From JALOLG01 sp963776935 (lineage in GTDB: Bacteria; Actinomycetota; Acidimicrobiia; Acidimicrobiales; Ilumatobacteraceae): a DNA stretch of 64,000 nucleotides. Location: assembly GCA_963776935.1 (NCBI GenBank), contig CAVZOP010000006.1, forward strand, positions 310,001-374,000, read 5' to 3'. Positions 17,638 through 25,432 of the stretch are shown one piece after another. Within the stretch, counting starts at the first letter, position 1. The number at the start of each line of letters is the position of its first letter. Below the pieces are notes generated by a model. The model had not been told where the DNA came from. It searched no databases and saw only the letters and a program-made list of their open reading frames with translations. The position numbers and the translations under genes are program-made.

Positions 17638-18669
17638 TCAGCTGGAACCGGCGGGTGGCGCAGGAGGTGGTGCAGTCGACCCTCGAATCACGAGCTTGAC
17701 GGGCAGCCGGACGCGTTTGGCTTCAACCTGTCCGAGGAGCATCCGGGCGGCCAGGCGTCCCTTGGTGGCGTGATCCTGGCGCACGGTGGTGAGCGGCGGC
17801 ACGAGCCCGCTCGCCACGGCGGTGTCGTCGAACCCGACGACCGAGAGCTGTTCGGGGATCGCCACGCCGAGCTCGTCGGCGACCCGCACCACGCCGGCGG
17901 CGATGTCGTCGGACATCGCGAGGATGGCCGTCGGTGGAGGATCACGCTGTAGAACCTCACGGACCATGCTCGCGAAGGCGGGGGGCTCGAGACCACCGGC
18001 GGGCTCGATCGTCGTCTCGCACCCGGCGTCGTCGAGCGGGCCGAGATACCCCCGCTGCCGGGCCCCGGTGATGACTTTGGTCGTGTCGCCGGTGGGGCTG
18101 TCGAACGTGAGGATCGCGACGCGCCGATGCCCGAGGTCGACGATGTGCTGCGCCGCGGCCCGGGCCCCACCCTCGTCGTCGATCCCGACACTGAGGCCGT
18201 CGCCGATCGCCTCGGAGTCGATCACCACGGTCGGCAGTTGGCGGTCGTCGATCAGCCGACGACGGTCGGCGTCGAGCGCGTCGCAGTGGATGATGAGCCC
18301 GTCGACCAGCGCATTGCGGAGCACATCGGGGCGGTCGGGTCGCGGCGGGCGGCGGTCGATGAGCACGAGCGCCAAGCCCTCCTGCTCGCAGACCTCGGCG
18401 ACCCCGTCGAGCAGCATCCGGTTGGCGGCGTCGCCGACGGTGTAGCGCAGCGAGTGCTGGACCAGCCCGATCGCGCCGACGCGACCGCGACGCAGCAATC
18501 GGGCCGCTGGATCGGGCCCGGCGTAGCCGACCTCGGCGGCGGCGGCGAGGATCCGTTGCCGCAGCTCGGCGCTCAGCTGGTCGGGCCGGTTGTAGGCGTT
18601 CGACACGGTGCTGCGGGACACGCCGAGGCGTTCGGCGATCGTGGCAAGCGTCGCCCGGTCACGTGTCAC
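17638..18669 (-). CDS. LacI family transcriptional regulator
   Basis: 343 aa from a GTG. The N-terminal HTH reads LATIAERLGVSRSTVSNAYNRPDQLS, followed by the hinge and a periplasmic-binding-protein-like effector domain (VGAIGLVQH, VDGLIIHCD, VVIDSEAIGDGLSVGIDDEGG, LAMSDDIAAGVVR, VVGFDDTAVASG). Two near-palindromes matching CTGGATCGATCCAG lie just upstream and fit the central-CG operators of this family, suggesting autoregulation. Convergent with DUF3500; divergent from a 99-aa gene. Effector unknown, presumably a sugar or nucleoside. Confidence 0.92.
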   Translation of the reverse strand: MTRDRATLATIAERLGVSRSTVSNAYNRPDQLSAELRQRILAAAAEVGYAGPDPAARLLRRGRVGAIGLVQHSLRYTVGDAANRMLLDGVAEVCEQEGLALVLIDRRPPRPDRPDVLRNALVDGLIIHCDALDADRRRLIDDRQLPTVVIDSEAIGDGLSVGIDDEGGARAAAQHIVDLGHRRVAILTFDSPTGDTTKVITGARQRGYLGPLDDAGCETTIEPAGGLEPPAFASMVREVLQRDPPPTAILAMSDDIAAGVVRVADELGVAIPEQLSVVGFDDTAVASGLVPPLTTVRQDHATKGRLAARMLLGQVEAKRVRLPVKLVIRGSTAPPPAPPAGSS

Positions 18670-18703
18670 ATCGCCAGCCTAATCACTCCTCGCGCCTTGT
18701 GTT

Positions 18704-18750
18704 CTAGATCGATCCAGAGTATTGTGATGAACATGACTGAATCGATCCAG
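18704..18750. promoter_or_regulatory. paired LacI-type operator candidates
   Basis: CTAGATCGATCCAG (18704-18717) and CTGAATCGATCCAG (18737-18750) are each near-palindromes centred on ATCGAT, with 33 bp between centres (about three helical turns). They lie between the lacI-type gene and the divergent small gene; the second lies inside the start of the small gene. Confidence 0.5.
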
Positions 18751-19026
18751 AGAGCGCCCGAAACGACGCCCGGAACGACGTTCGAAAAGACGTTCGGGAC
18801 GACGCTTTGCGCCGAGCGGACAGAATCATCGACGTCACAATCGAGTCGCGAGCTCGACTTCTGGCGATTCGCCGCCGAGCAGTACGGGATCTGGCTCGAC
18901 GACGAGGAGTGGTGCGAGCTGGGCGAGCTCGACGACCACCTGCTCGTCGCCCGCCGCTTCTTCTGGCGGCTGTCGGACGCCGAGGTCCACGAACTGCTCA
19001 GCGCGGTGCCCGACGCGGGCGCCTGA
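18727..19026 (+). CDS. 99-aa hypothetical protein
   Basis: Starts at ATG 18727 (another ATG follows at 18733). The N-terminal third is a Thr/Gly/Phe imperfect repeat (TTPGTTFEKTFGTTL) from an ACG-rich stretch. The C-terminal half is acidic and helical (FWRFAAEQYGIWLDDEEWCELGELDDHLL). No known domain. It lies directly downstream of the lacI-type operators, one of which overlaps its start, so it may be the regulated neighbour. No clear ribosome site, hence modest confidence. Confidence 0.45.
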   Translation: MNMTESIQRAPETTPGTTFEKTFGTTLCAERTESSTSQSSRELDFWRFAAEQYGIWLDDEEWCELGELDDHLLVARRFFWRLSDAEVHELLSAVPDAGA

Positions 19027-19038
19027 GCCCTTTGCCGC

Positions 19039-19974
19039 TCATGCGCCGGTCGCGGGTCGGATCGCCTCCCAGGTCGAGAAGTGGTAGGGCGGCCGGATGC
19101 CCAGGTGGGTCGCCTGCGTGTCGTCCATGACGGGCTCGATCTCGTCGAGACGAACCGCCGCCGCGAGCTGATCGACGTGGAAGCCTTCCGCGGGCGACGG
19201 CGGGAACGGGCGCCGGCCGTGAAGCATCTCGAAGTAGCCGGCCGGGATGAGGACCCGTGCATCGAAGCCGGCGGTGCCCAGCATGTCGGTGAGATCCCAT
19301 CCGAAGTTGAAGCACACGGGGGTGTTGTCCTCGTGGAACTCCGGAACGACCGGCACCGACGTCTGCCCGTAGACGAGTGGCACCTGCAGGTACATCCTGC
19401 CACCAGGTTTGAGAACGCGGTGGAGCTCACGCAGCGCCAGCGCCGTGTCGGGAACGTGCTCGAGCACGTGGGGCGTCAAGACGACGTCGAGTGACTCGCT
19501 CGGCAAGTCGATGGCCTGCAGATCGAGATCCAACTCGGATCGATGGGAGTTCGAGTCGAAGTCGCTGCACGTGTAGTCGAACCAGCGTCGCATCCGCTCC
19601 CGGTAGTGCTCGCCGAGCCGCGGACTGGTCTCGAGAACCCGGATACCGAACGGGTTCGGTGTGCGCCGCAGGAAGCACCAGAAGAGGAATCGATCGCGCG
19701 CGATCGAGCCGCACCGCGGACAGTTCGCCGACTCGCCGTCCTCGCGACCGAGAAACCGTTCACCCGTCCATCGACAGACGATGCACCACGCGCCGAGCGA
19801 ACGCCCGGAGTCCGGCGGCATCACCCACGGCGGTGTCGTCGCCAGCCACCAGTCACCTTCCGCGGCGGCGAGTCCGAGGCGGCGGGCGATGGGACGCGTC
19901 GCGGTCCGCAGGCGCGGTGGCACGGCGCCCGACAGGGCGGCGAGTGAGCGGCGGAGTTTGACGGGGATGGACAC
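19039..19974 (-). CDS. class I SAM-dependent methyltransferase with N-terminal zinc ribbon
   Basis: 311 aa from GTG 19974. Residues 60-95 contain CIVCRWTG...ANCPRCG, a four-Cys zinc ribbon. A methyltransferase domain follows: RVLETSPRLGEHYRER, YTCSDFDSNSH, LDLQAIDLPSESLDVVLTPHVLEHVPD and RVLKPGGRMYLQVP. The motif I glycines are reduced (LETSPRLG), as in some small-molecule methyltransferases of glycan loci. The product ends TWEAIRPATGA. Possibly modifies a cell-envelope glycan or small metabolite. Confidence 0.8.
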   Translation of the reverse strand: MSIPVKLRRSLAALSGAVPPRLRTATRPIARRLGLAAAEGDWWLATTPPWVMPPDSGRSLGAWCIVCRWTGERFLGREDGESANCPRCGSIARDRFLFWCFLRRTPNPFGIRVLETSPRLGEHYRERMRRWFDYTCSDFDSNSHRSELDLDLQAIDLPSESLDVVLTPHVLEHVPDTALALRELHRVLKPGGRMYLQVPLVYGQTSVPVVPEFHEDNTPVCFNFGWDLTDMLGTAGFDARVLIPAGYFEMLHGRRPFPPSPAEGFHVDQLAAAVRLDEIEPVMDDTQATHLGIRPPYHFSTWEAIRPATGA

Positions 19975-19997
19975 CAACGTAGGCCGGTGGCCGCTGG

Positions 19998-20249
19998 TCA
20001 GCGATCGTCTGGGTCGTCGCCGGAGTACGGGACGGGGTGATCGCCACCTAATTCGGCGAAACGCTCGTTGAGCGCTACCGCGATCACGTCGCGGTTGTGG
20101 TCGTTGCCGATGAGCGCGCCGTACAGGATCGCCTCCATCTCCAGGGCGGTGCTCATTCCGCCGAGGGTGAAGTACCGCATCCACAGATCGGCGATCGAGA
20201 GCCCGACCTCACGGCGCGCCTGTTCGAGCACGTCGAGCCCCTCATCCAC
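19998..20249 (-). CDS. 83-aa hypothetical protein next to ANTAR regulator
   Basis: Starts at GTG 20249, only 9 bp after the stop of the STAS-GAF-ANTAR gene, so probably cotranscribed. The sequence VGLSIADLWMRYFTLGG...EMEAILYGALIGNDHNRDVIAVALNERF resembles small helical proteins often found beside GAF/ANTAR regulators in Actinobacteria. No membrane segment or catalytic motif. Function unknown. Confidence 0.6.
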   Translation of the reverse strand: MDEGLDVLEQARREVGLSIADLWMRYFTLGGMSTALEMEAILYGALIGNDHNRDVIAVALNERFAELGGDHPVPYSGDDPDDR

Positions 20250-20258
20250 GGCGGATCA

Positions 20259-21362
20259 TCACGAATCCGTGCCCGTTTCGTCGCCTGCCGACGCGACGAT
20301 CTCACTGGCGTGGAGCAACACCGCGACCTCGGCCGCGCGGGCGCTGCGAAGGAGTGCTGCTGCAGCCTCGTCGGGGGTGACGTGCTTGCGCGCCATGAGC
20401 ACTCCTTCGGCGCGGGCGATGGTCTCCCGGGCCCGCAGGCCGTCCAGGATGCGCCGGCCCAACTCGTCGTCGTCGACGTCGGCGCCGGCGTCGATCAGGA
20501 TGCCCGAAGCCTGTGAGGCGAACAACGCCGCGAGCTCCTGCTGGCGGGGGCCGAAGGCGCGTTCGGAGTTGGAGTAGATGTTGAGCGCGCCGACCGGTCG
20601 CTCGGCGGTCATGAGGGGGGTCGACAGGATGCTGGCGATGCCCTCCTCGATGGCACGCGGGACGAAGTTCGGCCAGCGCTGCTCGTCGGCCAACGACTCG
20701 ATGTGGAACCAGCGGCCCTCCGCCGCCGCCGCCAGACACGGCCCCTGACCGGTTGCGTATTGGTGGTCATCCATGCGCCGGACGGTGTCGTTGCTCGAGG
20801 CCACTGTCGCCAACCGGCCACCGCGTTGCAGCGTGACACTCACACCGTCGGCACCCGTGACGGTCGAACCGGCCAGCACGGTGACGAGGCAGAGCGCGGC
20901 GTCGATCACCGCGTCGTTGGGCTGGACGCCGACCCGAGCGAGGTCGGCGGACAGATCGGCCGCCTCGATGACGACTGCTCCGGAATGGTCGTCCGAGCGC
21001 TGCTCGGCGCCCAGCGCGGCCAGGGTCGGTGGCGACGCTTCGAGACGGACGAGCGCATCGACGCCCGTGATGCCGAGGACCCGGCATGCGTGGGCGGGCG
21101 TCGCCCGCAACGTGAGCACCCGGTTCGACGTCGCCAGGCGTGCCGAGACGTCGGCGATGACACCGAGCCCCGCCGCATCGATGAACGTGAGCGCCCAGAG
21201 GTCGAGGACGAGGTCGGCGTGGGTTTGGTCGACGAGCACACCCAACATCGCGCCGAGCGTTGGCGCCGTGAGCGCGTCGATGTCGCCGCGCACGGCAACG
21301 ATCGAATGCTCGACGTGGAAGCTCACGCTGATCCCGAAGTCGCCGAACCGAACGGAGGTCAC
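20259..21362 (-). CDS. STAS-GAF-ANTAR signalling protein
   Basis: 367 aa with three domains. The STAS domain (about 10-110) includes GDIDALTAPTLGAML and LVLDLWALTFIDAAGLGVI with the phosphorylatable Asp/Ala region. A GAF domain (about 145-290) has GQGPCLAAAAEGRW and IEEGIASILSTPLM. The C-terminal ANTAR helix bundle (about 300-355) has LRARETIARAEGVLMARKHVTPDEAAAAL. ANTAR domains bind hexaloop RNA hairpins to cause antitermination. It may therefore couple a small-molecule signal and anti-sigma/STAS input to RNA control. Divergent from GAF-ANTAR. Confidence 0.88.
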   Translation of the reverse strand: MTSVRFGDFGISVSFHVEHSIVAVRGDIDALTAPTLGAMLGVLVDQTHADLVLDLWALTFIDAAGLGVIADVSARLATSNRVLTLRATPAHACRVLGITGVDALVRLEASPPTLAALGAEQRSDDHSGAVVIEAADLSADLARVGVQPNDAVIDAALCLVTVLAGSTVTGADGVSVTLQRGGRLATVASSNDTVRRMDDHQYATGQGPCLAAAAEGRWFHIESLADEQRWPNFVPRAIEEGIASILSTPLMTAERPVGALNIYSNSERAFGPRQQELAALFASQASGILIDAGADVDDDELGRRILDGLRARETIARAEGVLMARKHVTPDEAAAALLRSARAAEVAVLLHASEIVASAGDETGTDS

Positions 21363-21563
21363 CGCCGTCGCTCCCCGGTCGTGGCGGACATCCCAACTAT
21401 CGTGATCGTCGACAGCGGAGCTTCTTGCACGAGGTCACCTTCTGACACCGGGCGTCCGGAACGCCGAACACCTCGAGGAGCCCTCACTGTCGAAAGCGAA
21501 TTCAATCTACCGCGGAGGACGTCGAGAACGCCTGGAAACCGAGAGCGTGCTGAAATAGGACGC

Positions 21564-22292
21564 GTGCCCGGTGCCGACGAGTTCATCGATCTCGAGAACA
21601 ACCTCTCGCAGGTGGCGCTGGCCCTGTTCGAGGCCGGCAACGTTCGAGAGACACTGCAGCGGATCGTCGATCTTGCTGAGCGAGCGGTCGACGGCTGCGA
21701 GGCGGCCGGCATCCTCATCGTCGACGGCGGCAAGGTGACCACGGCAGCCGCGAGCAGCGCGCTCGTGGTGGCGATCGACCAGATGCAGATCGACGCGGAC
21801 GAGGGGCCGTGTCTCGACGCGTCGACGAGCGGGTCGACGTACTACGCCGACGATCTGATCGACGACCCGCGCTGGGTCACGTTCGCCCCGTTGGCCGTGG
21901 AAGCGGGCATCCGCAGCGTGCTCGCATATTCGCTGTCTGCCACTCGGCCGAGCGCGCTCAACCTCTACTCGCGACTGCCGGCCGCCTTCGGAGCCACCGA
22001 CCGCGCCCAGGGCCAGCTGTTCGCCACGCTCGCCCGCCTCGCGCTCGACTCCGCCGAGGAACGGGCCTCCGATGAGCAGCGGACCGGCAACCTCATCGAG
22101 GCCCTCCGCACCCGTGAGTTGGTCGGCCAGGCGCAGGGGATCCTGATGGAGCGCGAACGGATCACCGCCGATCAGGCGTTCGACGTGTTGCGTCGAGCGT
22201 CCCAGAACATGAACATCAAGCTCCGCGAGGTCGCCGCCAACCTGGTCGAGACGGGGGAGTCACCCGAGACCGGGCCGTCCCGACGCGGGTAG
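21564..22292 (+). CDS. GAF-ANTAR RNA-binding antiterminator-type regulator
   Basis: 242 aa from GTG 21564. GAF domain (about 20-170): VALALFEAGNVRETLQRIVDLAERAVDGCEAAGI, EGPCLDASTSGSTYY and VEAGIRSVLAYSL. C-terminal ANTAR (about 175-235): LIEALRTRELVGQAQGILMERERITADQAFDVLRRASQ, the canonical signature. Likely binds RNA hairpins in response to a ligand, redox or gas signal at GAF. Head-to-head with STAS-GAF-ANTAR across a 200-bp divergent region. Its 3' end overlaps the convergent CNNM gene by 33 bp. Confidence 0.9.
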   Translation: MPGADEFIDLENNLSQVALALFEAGNVRETLQRIVDLAERAVDGCEAAGILIVDGGKVTTAAASSALVVAIDQMQIDADEGPCLDASTSGSTYYADDLIDDPRWVTFAPLAVEAGIRSVLAYSLSATRPSALNLYSRLPAAFGATDRAQGQLFATLARLALDSAEERASDEQRTGNLIEALRTRELVGQAQGILMERERITADQAFDVLRRASQNMNIKLREVAANLVETGESPETGPSRRG

Positions 22293-23583
22293 CGGTCCGG
22301 TCTGCATGCGGACCTCGGCGACCGCGTAGCCGTCGACACGGGTCACCGTGAACACGACTCCGGGAATGGTGATCGTGTCGCCTTCGATCGGGATCCGTTC
22401 GAGCGTGCCGATCACGAAGCCGGCGATGGTCTCCCAGTCGCCATCCGGAAGGGCGATGCCCGTGCGTTGGGTGAGCTCATCTGGCCGGAGGTGGCCGACG
22501 AGGCTGTACGACCCATCGCCGAGTCGGCGGCAGCGACGGTCGCGACGGTCGGTCTCGTCCTCGAAGTCGCCGATCAGCTCCTCGACGACGTCTTCGAGGG
22601 TGACGACGCCGCCGACCACACCGTGCTCGTCGACCACGACGGCGAGGTGTTGCCGACCGGTACGCATCTCGACGAGCAGGTCCTCGATGAGGCGATTCTC
22701 GTGGGTGACCGCGACCGCCCGCATCAGGTCGCGGGCGGTCGTCGTCGACCGCGGTCGGGTCGAGCAGCAGTACGTCCTTGGCGTGCACGAGGCCGACCAC
22801 GCGGTCGAGGTCGCCTTCGTGGACCAGCACGCGGGATCGGCCCGAGGCGCGTACCGCGGCGGCGATCTCGGTGGCAGGTTGATCGGCAGCGACGGCGACG
22901 ATGTACCGGCGGGGGGTCATCACCGCTGCCGCATCGAGCCCGGACAGCTCGAGGCTGCGCGCGAGCAGGCGGTGCTCGTCGGCGGCGATGTCGCCCTGGT
23001 TGGCCGACTCCTGGAGGAGCAGCAGCAGATCGGCCGGAGAGTGCGCCATCGCCAGCTCGTCCTGAGGCTGGACGCCAGCCGCGCGAACGAGGCTGTTGGC
23101 GATGATGTTGAGGAGCCGGATCACCGGGCGGACCACGAGCGCGAATCCCCGGAACGGCCCGGCCAGGGCGACGGCCGACGATTCGGGGTGCGAGATCGCC
23201 CACGACTTGGGCGCCATCTCGCCGACCACCATGTGGAGGAACACGACGATCGAGAGCGCGACCGTGAACCCGATGGCCCGCAACACGCTCTCCGGCACGT
23301 CGATGACGCCCGCGAGGGCGGCTTCGACCACGTGCGAGATCGCCGGCTCGGCGACGGCGCCGAGCAGCAGTGAGCAGATCGTGATGCCGAGCTGGGCGCC
23401 GGCGAGCATCAGCGAGAGCTCGCGGATGCCCGCCAGCGCGTGGCGGGCGCGGCGGTCGCCACCCGCGGCGAGCTGCTCGATCCGGGATCGGCGCGAGGCG
23501 AGGAGGGCGAACTCGGCGGCGACGAAGAACCCGTTGGCGGCGAGGAGAACGACTCCGGCCACGATCGCGGCCGCCGTGGTCAT
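22260..23583 (-). CDS. CNNM/CorC (HlyC/TlyC-like) membrane protein (frameshifted)
   Basis: N-terminal CNNM (DUF21) transmembrane domain: ANGFFVAAEFALLASRRSRIE, MLAGAQLGITICSLLLG, VALSIVVFLHMVVGEMAPKSWA. CBS pair: MTPRRYIVAV...VLVHEGDLDRVVGLVHAKDVLLL. At about 22733-22740 the frame shifts +1; the second frame resumes with ARDLMRAVAVTHENRLIEDLL, VVGGVVTLEDVVEELIGDFEDE and a CorC_HlyC domain. One inserted base explains the break; corrected length about 440 aa. Family members act in Mg/Co homeostasis. Coupled to the upstream CNNM by an ATGA overlap. Confidence 0.83.
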
Positions 23584-24965
23584 GACGCGTCGCCGCCGTG
23601 CTCGGGCACTTCACGGCCCGTGACGTCACCGTCGTCACCTTGGTCGCCGTGTTCGACGGGGTCGCCGGACTCGTCGGTCTCGATTGCCGTGAGCCGGATC
23701 GTGGTCACGGCCCAGCCGTCCATGGTGAGCACCTCGAGGATGGACTCGGCCACCTCGACGTGGTCGCCGACGGACGGAATCCGCTGCAGCCGGGCGAGGA
23801 CGAGACCGGCGACGGTGTCGTAGGCGCCGTCGCCGGGCAGGACCACACCGGTGGCGCGCTCGATCTCGTCGATCCTCCAGGACCCGGGCACGATCCACGA
23901 CCCGTCGGACTCCTGTCGGATCTCGAAAGCTGCCGGGTCGTACTCGTCGGCGATGTCGCCGACAAGCTCCTCGACGAGGTCCTCGAGCGTCACCACCCCG
24001 GCCGGCGCACCGTACTCATCGGCGACGATCGCCATCTCGGTCGCATCGCGGCGGAGGGCAGCCAGCACCGACCGCAACCGTGCGCTCTCGGGGACGACCA
24101 GCGCGGGGTGCGCCAGCGCACCGACGGTCGTGGTCCCGAAGGCGTCGTCGGCGATGTCGAACAAGTCCTTGGCGTGCACGACCCCGGCGACGCCGCCGTC
24201 GGCCGCCACGACCGGGAACCGCGAGTGGGCGGATGCCATCAGCCGCCGCAGGTCCTCGCCGTTGGCGTCCGACGTGATCGTGACGACCCGGTTCCACGGG
24301 ACCATCGCCTCCGACGCGTGCAACGTGCCGAAGTCGATGGAGCGTTCCAGGAGCGCGGCCTGGCGCGTCGTCAACTTGCCGTGGGCCACCGATTCCTCGA
24401 CGATCAAGTCGAGCTCCTCCACCGAGACGCCGCTGTGGAGCTCGTCGACGGGTTCGATGCCGAGCGCCCGCAACAGGCGGTTCGCCGACCCGTCGAACAA
24501 CCGGATGAGCGGGGACGCCACCCGCAAGAAGACCAAGGTCGAGCCGGCGAGCGCCTTGGCGACCGGTTCGGGTTTGGCGATCGCCAGGTTCTTCGGGGCC
24601 AGCTCGCCGACCACCATCTGGGCCGCGGTCGCCAGGACGAACCCGATCGTCACCGCCACGCCGAAGCTGACGCTCTCGGGCACGCCCAGGGCACCGACGA
24701 CCGGCTCGAGTGCTCGCCCGAGCGTCGGTTTGGCGATGAACCCGACGACGAGCGTCGTGACGGTGATGCCGAGTTGGGCTCCCGACAGCATGAAGCTGAG
24801 GCGCTTGTGGACCTCCACCGCCCGGGCGGCCTTGGCGTCGCCCGTCGACGCGGCGTCTTCGAGACGTCCCCGCCGCACGGCGACGAACGCGAACTCGGCC
24901 GCGACGAAGAGGCCGGTTGCCAGGATCAACGTTGCGACGGCCAGCAGCCCGAGGAACGTCAGCAC
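23580..24965 (-). CDS. CNNM/CorC (HlyC/TlyC-like) membrane protein
   Basis: 461 aa, intact. DUF21 membrane domain with several helices (LFVAAEFAFVAVRRGRLEDAA, FMLSGAQLGITVTTLVVGF, ATAAQMVVGELAPKNLAIA), a CBS pair (SEAMVPWNRVVTITSD, ADEYGAPAGVVTLEDLVEEL) and a C-terminal CorC_HlyC domain. An acidic tail (DDGDVTGREVPEHGGDAS) runs into the next gene. Likely a paired duplication: tandem CNNM genes often form hetero-oligomeric Mg transporters. First of two coupled genes. Confidence 0.88.
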   Translation of the reverse strand: MLTFLGLLAVATLILATGLFVAAEFAFVAVRRGRLEDAASTGDAKAARAVEVHKRLSFMLSGAQLGITVTTLVVGFIAKPTLGRALEPVVGALGVPESVSFGVAVTIGFVLATAAQMVVGELAPKNLAIAKPEPVAKALAGSTLVFLRVASPLIRLFDGSANRLLRALGIEPVDELHSGVSVEELDLIVEESVAHGKLTTRQAALLERSIDFGTLHASEAMVPWNRVVTITSDANGEDLRRLMASAHSRFPVVAADGGVAGVVHAKDLFDIADDAFGTTTVGALAHPALVVPESARLRSVLAALRRDATEMAIVADEYGAPAGVVTLEDLVEELVGDIADEYDPAAFEIRQESDGSWIVPGSWRIDEIERATGVVLPGDGAYDTVAGLVLARLQRIPSVGDHVEVAESILEVLTMDGWAVTTIRLTAIETDESGDPVEHGDQGDDGDVTGREVPEHGGDAS

Positions 24966-25109
24966 CGGAGCTCCTCGCCGCTCAGTCGGTCATCTCCACG
25001 ACGAATTCGCGGACGACGAATTCGCGGTCGAGAGGGCCCGGCGACAGGCCACGACTCGCATAGGTCAGCCATCGTAGAGGAAGCCACCGCAACCGCCCCG
25101 GAGGGTGCG

Positions 25110-25277
25110 TCAAGTCATCGGCGACGGCTCGAGGTCCTCGGTGCGGAGATCGCCGAACACGGACGCGACATCGACGATCGGGCCGTGGACATGGGGGTTG
25201 AAGAACTGCCAGCGATGCTTGCCCTGGCCCTTGGCGGCGTACATCGCGACGTCCTCCTCGCGATGGCGTGCCGTCAG
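25110..25277 (-). pseudogene. remnant of GGDEF (diguanylate cyclase) domain, C-terminal end
   Basis: In the 467-bp gap between the CNNM gene and sulfatase, the minus strand reads LTARHREEDVAMYAAKGQGK and then HRWQFFNPHV, the universal end of GGDEF domains (ADxAMYxAKxxGxNRxxxF). Upstream there is no GGDEF signature; the frame becomes His/Pro-rich. A GTG or ATG for a full gene is absent, so it is a truncated fossil. The rest of the gap contains no convincing gene. Confidence 0.6.
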
Positions 25278-25432
25278 CGGGCTGCTGCTCCGCTGGACGA
25301 AACGCCAGGGATGGTGGTGATGGTGCGGGTCTCGCACGACCAGGTTTCGACCGCCCGGCGCCTCGCCTGACAACTGGGAGGCCCCGCCCGCCGGTAGCTT
25401 GCGACGCGGTGTCCCCCGAGGTGCCGCCACCG

